This document shows, piece by piece, positions 6,535-11,261 of a stretch of 11,261 bases of DNA. The position numbers and the translations under genes were made by a program. Source of the stretch: Verrucomicrobiota bacterium. GTDB lineage: Bacteria; Verrucomicrobiota; Verrucomicrobiia; Opitutales; Opitutaceae. Under the pieces are notes generated by a model. It did not search any database. It saw nothing but the letters and a program-made list of their open reading frames with translations, and was not told where the DNA came from. Positions within the stretch are counted from its first letter, which is position 1. Every line of letters begins with the position of its first letter. The stretch is from contig RFJS01000174.1 in NCBI GenBank assembly GCA_003694825.1, positions 1 to 11,261 of the forward strand. Reading direction: 5' to 3'.

Positions 6535-7367
6535 GAGTTTACGGAATTTGGTCTGTGGTGACGGAGGATAGACTTATGGGGGCGCCGGACATCCCGCTGA
6601 TCGTGGGGACTTGCGGCCTTGGCAAACCAGGGAACACGCTTCATCCAAAGCAGAAGGGCATGCCAGTGAATCCGCGTGATGACTGCCAGGGATTGAAAGG
6701 GGAACTTGAGGAAGCAGGAGGCCAGGGTCCGCCCCGAAAGCGGCAGCGCCTTGCCCCGAAGCGCGCTTACCAGCGACAGCTCGCCGTTCGCGTAATGGTC
6801 AATCGCGATATCGAGGGTTTCCGCCGGCACGGCCATCCGGAAGGCGAAATCGCCATCGACAGGCGAAAACGGCGAGACGTAAAAGTATTTGCCGCAGCGG
6901 GTACGAAAGGCCCCATCCTCCAGGCAGTCCGGACCAGTCACGTAGTGCTTGACCTCGCGAAAAGTATTGGTGACTTCCGCAACCGCCGCAAGTGGCCTCC
7001 CCCGGCGATCGTAGGCAAAAATAAATGACACTGGATTGAATCGATAGCCAAAGACAGCCGGCATCGTGACCAGCTCGGCCCGGCCGGGCGGTTCAGTTAT
7101 TCCACGCTCTCGGAGGAGGCAGCAGAGCCGATCCCTGACCGAAGAGACACAAGATGTGTCCGCCTCCGACAGCGGCAGGTAGTCGCCGTCCCGCAAGCTG
7201 AGAACCGCGGGAGCATCGACGCGCAGCAACGGCGAAATCGCCCCAAGAGCGGTCCACTCATCGAGGTCCACGGCGAGCATGAAGATTTCGTAGACAAAGC
7301 GATGGGCCTTTGGCCGCAGCCGCCGGTGCATGACGCGGCAGCTATAGATCCGTGAGCGCTTCAACAC
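6531..7367 (-). CDS. DUF1365 domain-containing protein
   Basis: 278 residues, the usual length. Family marks are the N-terminal MHRRLRPKAHRFVYEIFML (residues 13-31), the central PAVFGYRFNPVSFIFAYD, EVTNTFREVKHYV, and KYFYVSPFSPVDGDFAFR. DUF1365 genes almost always neighbour an FAD-dependent amine-oxidase-like gene and a CFA-like gene, as here, and are associated with modified fatty acid synthesis; the chemistry is unassigned to my knowledge. The start is a GTG at 7367, giving a 7-base overlap with the oxidoreductase stop. A TTG at 7364 would give a 4-base TTGA overlap instead. A strong AGGAGG lies 6 bases ahead of the GTG and favours it. The C-terminus is basic and weakly conserved. Confidence 0.9.
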   Translation of the reverse strand: MLKRSRIYSCRVMHRRLRPKAHRFVYEIFMLAVDLDEWTALGAISPLLRVDAPAVLSLRDGDYLPLSEADTSCVSSVRDRLCCLLRERGITEPPGRAELVTMPAVFGYRFNPVSFIFAYDRRGRPLAAVAEVTNTFREVKHYVTGPDCLEDGAFRTRCGKYFYVSPFSPVDGDFAFRMAVPAETLDIAIDHYANGELSLVSALRGKALPLSGRTLASCFLKFPFQSLAVITRIHWHALLLWMKRVPWFAKAASPHDQRDVRRPHKSILRHHRPNSVNS

Positions 7368-8707
7368 GACACACCTCCTGATCGGATGGCACGGATGTCC
7401 GTACCCTCGAGCGGCCGTTCGTCAGCGCTCCAGGGGTCTCGCTGCAGGAGCAGCGCCGCGAGACTCACCGCGCTGGCCAAGGCATCCTCATGAAACCCGT
7501 AGCCGAAGTAGCTTCCGGCGAAATACGTTTCCGTGCCGCCGGCCGCCGCCGCGTTGAGGCCCGGAAGGTCCGCCTGAGCGTCGATGGCGCATCGGTCGAA
7601 TTGCGGGTGCGCATAGACCTTTCGCCACAGAACCCTGTGTGGATCGACAAGGTCGGGCCGGTTGATGCTCACGAAGTAATCCGCGCGATCGGAACCCCCC
7701 TGAAGGCTGTTCATCCAGTAATGCGTGGCCGGGGCAAATCGACCGTCCGCATCGGTATCGAGAAAAAAGTTCCAACTCGCCCACGCCCGACGGGTCCGCG
7801 GCAACACCGAACGGTCGGTGTGAAGCGTCGCCACATTGTGATTATAACCAAATCGAGAAAGGAGCCGAACCTCCATCTCGGTGGGGTCCGCGAGCAAGCC
7901 GAGCGCCTCATCGGCATGCGTCGCCAGGATCACCTTGTCAAAACTCTCCATGGCCCCACCCTCTTCCGAAATTCGGATACAACCACCGCCGCGCTCGACC
8001 TTTACGGCCGCCGGCGCGAAGCGGACATGGCCCTGCATCGGATCAACCAGCCTGCGCACATACTCGCGAGCACCACCCTCCACAGTCCACCACTGATGCT
8101 GCGTGTGCAGACCGAGAAAGCCGTGGTTGTAGAAAAAGCGCAGCAGAGTCACCGCCGGGAATTGCAGAACACCCTCCGGGGACGCGCTCCACACCGCCGC
8201 ACTCATCGGGATCAGGTAGAGTTCCAGAAAGTCCCGTCCGTAGCCGCGACGGCGCACGTATTCGGCAACAGTCTCCCGGGACGCTTCCCGATCATCGATG
8301 GCGGCAACAGCCTCGTGATTGAAACGATCGATCGTCATGAGCATCCGCCAGAACCTTGCGCTGAGAAGGTTGCGCCGCTGCGCGAACAGATGATTCAACG
8401 AGGACCCACACCACTCGAGGCCGCCGCGGTGGTCCCGCACGCTGAACGACATGTCCGTCGGCTTCGTCGGTACCTCGAGCTGGTCGAAAAGGCGGCAGAG
8501 ATTCGGATAGGTCACGCGGTTGAAGACCATGAATCCTGTATCAACCGGAAGGCGACGCCCTGTGCCGGGTTCGTCCACCTCGACGGTATTGCTGTGTCCG
8601 CCGAGATGAGCCTCCTTCTCGAAGAGCGTCACTTCATGCTCGCGCCACAGAAAATGAGCGCAGCCAAGACCGGCGATGCCCGTGCCAATGATCGCGATTT
8701 TCGCCAT
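7361..8707 (-). CDS. FAD-dependent amine-oxidase-like oxidoreductase
   Basis: 448 residues. The N-terminal Rossmann loop IAIIGTGIAGLGCAHFL (4-20; GxGxxG at 8-13) followed by VTLFEKEAHLGGHSNT (26-41) binds FAD. DTGFMVFNRVTYPNL (56-70) and the C-terminal ETYFAGSYFGYGFHEDALASA (393-413) are marks of the COG2907 group of predicted NAD/FAD proteins in the flavin amine oxidase superfamily. In this genomic setting the group is linked to dehydrogenation of modified acyl chains rather than to amine oxidation; the substrate is an inference. ATG at 8707 is chosen because it places the Rossmann loop at the N-terminus. GAGGG, overlapping the desaturase stop codon, lies 7 bases upstream. A 10-base gap separates it from the desaturase gene. 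Confidence 0.92.
   Translation of the reverse strand: MAKIAIIGTGIAGLGCAHFLWREHEVTLFEKEAHLGGHSNTVEVDEPGTGRRLPVDTGFMVFNRVTYPNLCRLFDQLEVPTKPTDMSFSVRDHRGGLEWCGSSLNHLFAQRRNLLSARFWRMLMTIDRFNHEAVAAIDDREASRETVAEYVRRRGYGRDFLELYLIPMSAAVWSASPEGVLQFPAVTLLRFFYNHGFLGLHTQHQWWTVEGGAREYVRRLVDPMQGHVRFAPAAVKVERGGGCIRISEEGGAMESFDKVILATHADEALGLLADPTEMEVRLLSRFGYNHNVATLHTDRSVLPRTRRAWASWNFFLDTDADGRFAPATHYWMNSLQGGSDRADYFVSINRPDLVDPHRVLWRKVYAHPQFDRCAIDAQADLPGLNAAAAGGTETYFAGSYFGYGFHEDALASAVSLAALLLQRDPWSADERPLEGTDIRAIRSGGVSC
7374..7379 (-). promoter_or_regulatory. Strong ribosome binding site for the DUF1365 gene
   Basis: AGGAGG on the minus strand, inside the end of the oxidoreductase gene, 6 bases before the GTG start and 9 before the alternative TTG. 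It is the strongest Shine-Dalgarno match seen in the operon. It may compensate for a weak start codon and let DUF1365 be translated partly independently. Confidence 0.7.
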
Positions 8708-8717
8708 CTCCGATCCC

Positions 8718-9806
8718 TCAGCCCGCTTTCCGGAGCGGCTCCTGCCCTTTCGCTCCAGCGGCACCCGCGGGCATGGCGGGTCTCGAAGGGAGCCGCCCGC
8801 GTCCCTCTTCCAGAACTTGTTCCGGCACACGCTTCAGGCCACGAATCAGACCCAGCCAGGAGAGAACCTTGAGCCCGTAGTAGGTCGGGTCGATCTCCCA
8901 CCAATAAAAGCCGTTGCGCGTCGCTGCCTGATAACGGTGGTGATTGTTGTGCCAACCTTCCCCGAGCGTGATGATCGCAAGAAGCAGACTGTTGCGCGAA
9001 TCGTCATCGGTTTCGTAACGCCTTCGGCCGAGCACATGCGCCAGCGAGTTGATGCACGCTGTTCCGTGAAAGAGAGCCGGCGTGCTGATGAAAAAACCCC
9101 AGACGAGCATCTGCCACGGACCAGTGCCGAGCTGGGGAAACCACGTCTGCAAGCCCCACCCCACACCCCAGATACCGCCCGCAAAGAGCAACGGCACCAA
9201 AGTGTCAAAGCGGTTGAGGAAGACCAGCTCCGGGAAACGCGCCAAGTCGCGGACCTCGTTGTAATCAGTCGGAAAGTTGCGGCGGCTCGTGATCCAGCCG
9301 ATGTGCGACCACCAGAAACCGTGCACGTGCGGAGAATGCGCATCCGACGCCTCGTCCGAGTGACGATGGTGGTGCCGGTGATGATACGCCCACCAAAGAG
9401 GCCCACGCTGGACTGCCGTGGCGCCCCACACAGCGAAGACAAACTGCATGAATCGCGACGTTCGGAAAGTGCGATGCGAAAAATACCGGTGATAAAACCC
9501 CGTCACCGCAAACATCCGCGCGAAGTAGAGGAACACGGCCGCGCCCACGGCGACGGGGCTCCAACCCGTCCAGGACACGCCGAGACAGCCCAGATGCAAG
9601 ACGACAAACGGAACCGTTCTGATCCAATCCACGCGATCCGGCTCCCGTCGCATCGCATCGACACCCTCCGGGCAGAAATCCGCATCAAACCACTGCACGA
9701 GAGCCACGAGCCAACGAGGGCGGCTATCCGGCTCCCGGGAACCATTCCCTGACCCATAGCGGTCTCCGGTCAAACACCGCCTCGCCAATTCAGAATCCTT
9801 CGACAT
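8718..9806 (-). CDS. Acyl-lipid/acyl-CoA desaturase (stearoyl desaturase type), first gene of the operon
   Basis: 362 residues. A membrane di-iron desaturase with all three histidine boxes: HRYFSH (106-111), the histidine-rich HHRHHHRH (142-149), and WHNNHH (285-290). Membrane segments flank them at about 65-105, 203-220 and 231-250. The family introduces a cis double bond, commonly at delta-9, into acyl-CoA or lipid-bound acyl chains using O2 and electrons from a redox partner; no partner gene is present here. As the promoter-proximal gene it probably supplies the unsaturated acyl chain used by the CFA-like enzyme downstream. About 50 N-terminal residues are variable. The ATG at 9806 has AGAGG only one base upstream, so the start is somewhat uncertain. 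The C-terminal tail is Pro/Ala/Gly-rich and probably disordered. Confidence 0.92.
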   Translation of the reverse strand: MSKDSELARRCLTGDRYGSGNGSREPDSRPRWLVALVQWFDADFCPEGVDAMRREPDRVDWIRTVPFVVLHLGCLGVSWTGWSPVAVGAAVFLYFARMFAVTGFYHRYFSHRTFRTSRFMQFVFAVWGATAVQRGPLWWAYHHRHHHRHSDEASDAHSPHVHGFWWSHIGWITSRRNFPTDYNEVRDLARFPELVFLNRFDTLVPLLFAGGIWGVGWGLQTWFPQLGTGPWQMLVWGFFISTPALFHGTACINSLAHVLGRRRYETDDDSRNSLLLAIITLGEGWHNNHHRYQAATRNGFYWWEIDPTYYGLKVLSWLGLIRGLKRVPEQVLEEGRGRLPSRPAMPAGAAGAKGQEPLRKAG

Positions 9807-9835
9807 GCCTCTATGTTTTCCGCGGCGATTGGGCG

Positions 9836-9856
9836 CGTCAAATCTTTCTGTCTAAA
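9836..9856 (+). promoter_or_regulatory. Pair of GTCNAA half-sites near the desaturase start
   Basis: GTCAAA at 9837-9842 and GTCTAA at 9850-9855, same orientation, 13 bases apart. The second sits in TGTCTAAATT, which recurs with one change beside the regulator start. The position, 30-50 bases upstream of the desaturase ATG, would suit a repressor site over the operon promoter. Binding by the neighbouring MerR-type protein is inferred. Confidence 0.4.
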
Positions 9857-9880
9857 TTCGGAAAAAATTCGCTTCCGAAT
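9856..9880. promoter_or_regulatory. Perfect 8+8 dyad in the divergent promoter region
   Basis: ATTCGGAA (9856-9863) and TTCCGAAT (9873-9880) are perfect inverted repeats around a 9-base spacer, 25 bases in all. It directly abuts the GTCTAA half-site at 9850-9855 and lies 49 bases upstream of the desaturase start. A dimeric regulator operator is the natural reading; which protein binds is unknown. Confidence 0.5.
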
Positions 9881-9935
9881 GATTATCAACAAATAACACT
9901 CTATTTTCCTCCTCTTCCGGCTTCAAGCCTTGCAG

Positions 9936-9959
9936 TTGTCTAATTTTTTGTCGAAGTTT
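9936..9959 (+). promoter_or_regulatory. Tandem 12-base direct repeat at the regulator start
   Basis: TTGTCTAATTTT (9936-9947) is followed directly by TTGTCGAAGTTT (9948-9959), 10 of 12 identical, ending five bases before the regulator ATG. CarH of Thermus thermophilus is known to bind tandem direct-repeat half-sites of about 11 bases, so this is a plausible autoregulatory operator. TCTAAT at 9939-9944 could serve as a -10 element, though no good -35 is present. Confidence 0.5.
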
Positions 9960-9964
9960 GGGAA

Positions 9965-10924
9965 ATGGAGCTTCTTCACTCGATCCAGCAAGCGGCGGAA
10001 CGCTCCGGCCTGACGCCCTTCGTGATCCGCGCCTGGGAGCGCCGCTACGGCGTCGTCTCCCCCGACCGCACCGGGACCAACCGACGCAAATACACCGAGG
10101 GAGAGATCGAACGCCTTACCCTCCTGAGAAAGGCGACCCAATCCGGCCATCGCATCGGCGAGATCGCCAAGCTTTCAAACGATCAACTCAAGGAACTCAT
10201 CCGCGCTACCGACTCGGCACCGGCAGGAGTCCTCGATCAACGTCTGTCACCGGATGCAGAAAAATCATCCGCAAAAACACACGCTCTGCGCGCCGTAAGG
10301 GAGGCTCTGAGCGCGATTGGCGACCTCGACACGACCGCTCTCGAGACGTGTCTCGAAACGACAAGCCTGCGCCTGGGTGTGCACGGCGCGCTCATCCACC
10401 TGATCGCGCCCCTCGCACGAGAAGTCGGCGAACTGTGGGCGGAAGGCGAATTGACGACGGCACATGAACACTTCGCCAGCGAGATTATCTGTCGCTTTCT
10501 GGCCCGCCAGCCACGCGCCTTCGCGCTCGACCCAAACGCGCCTCTGATGGTTGCGGCCACCCCCGCTGGCCAGCTCCACGAAGTCGGCGCGGCCATCGTC
10601 AGCGCTCTCGCCCGTGACTTCGGATGGCGCGTGCTTTACCTCGGGGCCAACCTCCCCGCTGCCGATATCGCCCATGCCGCCATTGCACAGAAGGCGAGGG
10701 CTGTCGGCTTGAGCATCGTCTTCCCCGGCGACGATCCCGCGCTCGCCGACGAACTCCGGCAGCTGCGCCGGCTTCTTCCACGGAAGACCAGTATTCTTGC
10801 GGGCGGACGCGCCGCGGCGGCCTACCGCAAAGCCCTCGACGAAATTGGCGCCATCCTGTTCGATGACCTCGACGCCTTCGCCGGGTATCTCAGGCGTGCC
10901 CGCCTGACGCCGCACACGGGCTGA
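9965..10924 (+). CDS. MerR-family regulator with cobalamin-binding domain (CarH/LitR-like photoreceptor)
   Basis: 319 residues. The N-terminal MerR winged helix (about 5-75) shows SIQQAAERSGLTPFVIRAWE, RRYGVVSP and RRKYTEGEIERL. A helical B12-capping domain (about 105-190) carries the W-x9-EH motif: Trp158, Glu168, His169. The C-terminal Rossmann B12-binding domain has the lower-ligand histidine motif LHEVG (His205), SIVFPGD and AGG (279-281). In CarH/LitR proteins, adenosylcobalamin-bound tetramers repress DNA in the dark and fall apart in light. The residue after the Trp is Ala159, where T. thermophilus CarH has His132. It is transcribed away from the lipid operon across a shared spacer, so control of that operon and of itself is likely. 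No strong ribosome binding site precedes the ATG. Direct B12 sensing without light is an alternative. Confidence 0.93.
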   Translation: MELLHSIQQAAERSGLTPFVIRAWERRYGVVSPDRTGTNRRKYTEGEIERLTLLRKATQSGHRIGEIAKLSNDQLKELIRATDSAPAGVLDQRLSPDAEKSSAKTHALRAVREALSAIGDLDTTALETCLETTSLRLGVHGALIHLIAPLAREVGELWAEGELTTAHEHFASEIICRFLARQPRAFALDPNAPLMVAATPAGQLHEVGAAIVSALARDFGWRVLYLGANLPAADIAHAAIAQKARAVGLSIVFPGDDPALADELRQLRRLLPRKTSILAGGRAAAAYRKALDEIGAILFDDLDAFAGYLRRARLTPHTG

Positions 10925-10932
10925 CAGCGCGT

Positions 10933-10951
10933 TCGTCACGGCCGCTGACGA
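10933..10951. terminator. Weak hairpin between convergent genes
   Basis: TCGTCA (10933-10938) pairs with TGACGA (10946-10951) around a 7-base loop, within the 34-base gap between the convergent regulator and ATPase genes. It is placed where a bidirectional terminator would sit but lacks a T-run on either side, so the call is tentative. Confidence 0.3.
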
Positions 10952-10958
10952 CCGGGAT

Positions 10959-11261
10959 TCACGTCTCCCGCCCCGCCCGCAGCAGCCGAAGCGCATTGAG
11001 GATCACCAGAAGCGTCGCCCCCGTATCGGCCAGAATGGCGAGCCACAGGCTGGTGTAACCAGCGACGGCAAGGACAAGAAACAACGCCTTGATCCCCAGA
11101 GCAAAACCAATGTTGAAACGAACGATGCCGAGCGTGCGGCGGCCCAGCTCGATCGCCTCGGCGAGCTTCGTGAGGTCGTCCTTCATCAAGGCGACGTCCG
11201 CCGTCTCGATCGCGGTATCCGTCCCGCCATGCCCCATGGCGATACCGACATCGGCCGCGGC
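10959..11261 (-). CDS. Heavy-metal P1B-type ATPase (Zn/Cd/Pb type), C-terminal fragment
   Basis: Only the last 100 residues are in the window; the gene continues past the right edge. The open frame enters as [19 protein letters not shown], the end of the ATP-binding hinge region, followed by [23 protein letters not shown]. Two membrane helices follow: [20 protein letters not shown] and [23 protein letters not shown]. The Lys in the first and the Asp of ADTGAT in the second match the transport-site residues of ZntA-type (P1B-2) zinc/cadmium/lead exporters, not copper exporters. It is convergent with the regulator and has no visible link to the lipid operon. Confidence 0.9.
   Translation of the reverse strand, partial: AAADVGIAMGHGGTDTAIETADVALMKDDLTKLAEAIELGRRTLGIVRFNIGFALGIKALFLVLAVAGYTSLWLAILADTGATLLVILNALRLLRAGRET

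Larger units (their letters stand above)
1551..9806 (-). other. Nine-gene lipid-modification operon
   Basis: Desaturase, FAD oxidoreductase, DUF1365, CFA-like enzyme, DUF1475, DUF2062, DUF1295, second methyltransferase and TPR lipoprotein lie on one strand with no gap above 10 bases. Junctions in order: a 10-base gap, a 7-base overlap, then six 4-base ATGA overlaps at 6531, 5161, 4760, 4239, 3400 and 2327. This supports a single transcript and coupled translation. The only place for a shared promoter is the 158-base spacer at 9807-9964, shared with the B12-type regulator. Confidence 0.85.

Noticed and set aside
7490..8872. Plus-strand open frame of 460 codons opposite the FAD oxidoreductase
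   Set aside because: It mirrors a gene with clear FAD motifs on the other strand. Its translation is rich in Arg/His/Pro without any domain, as expected from antisense of GC-rich coding DNA.
8676..9752. Plus-strand open frame of 358 codons opposite the desaturase
   Set aside because: The minus strand carries three intact histidine boxes. The antisense translation has no recognisable motif.
9807..9964. Standard -35/-10 promoter for the operon (TTGATA at 9889-9884 or TTGACG at 9841-9836, minus strand)
   Set aside because: Neither hexamer is followed at 16-18 bases by a credible -10 element, so no promoter is called.

Overview
The window is GC-rich and gene-dense, and comes from a Gram-negative bacterium: one gene encodes a lipoprotein with a clean lipobox, and the whole cluster is about membrane lipids. 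The protein flavour and the repeat-filled convergent gap suggest Verrucomicrobiota (an Opitutaceae-like lineage). That placement is an impression only; the sequence does not prove it.

Layout. At the left edge a minus-strand gene, cut off by the window start, encodes a protein of the family usually annotated as 3-methyladenine DNA glycosylase. A DUF302 gene (641-1045) is divergent from it. A non-coding gap of about 500 bases (1046-1550) follows. It holds two near-identical 30-base hairpin repeats and lies between two convergent genes.

The core of the window, 1551-9806, is one minus-strand operon of nine genes. In transcription order these are: acyl desaturase, FAD-dependent amine-oxidase-like oxidoreductase, DUF1365, cyclopropane-fatty-acid-synthase-like methyltransferase, DUF1475 membrane protein, DUF2062 membrane protein, DUF1295 membrane protein, a second CFA-like methyltransferase, and a TPR lipoprotein. 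Apart from a 10-base gap after the first gene, every junction overlaps. Six junctions in a row share the four-base ATGA arrangement, so the genes look tightly co-translated.

A 158-base spacer separates the operon from a divergent plus-strand gene (9965-10924). That gene encodes a MerR-type regulator with a cobalamin-binding domain of the CarH/LitR photoreceptor family. The spacer contains a perfect 25-base dyad and four GTCNAA half-sites in the same orientation. At the right edge is the C-terminal end of a Zn/Cd/Pb-type P1B ATPase, convergent with the regulator.

Working model (inference). Light or photo-oxidative stress, read by the B12 regulator, releases the operon. The desaturase supplies double bonds in acyl chains. 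The first methyltransferase, whose usual bicarbonate-ligand positions are changed, adds a one-carbon unit to them. The flavin enzyme and DUF1365 protein oxidise the product further, and the small membrane proteins and lipoprotein assist. The closest characterised precedent is the singlet-oxygen-linked furan/methyl-branched fatty acid pathway of Rhodobacter sphaeroides. Having both the desaturase and the regulator attached, together with DUF1475, DUF2062 and an RMD-like TPR lipoprotein, makes this an unusually complete and partly uncharacterised version.
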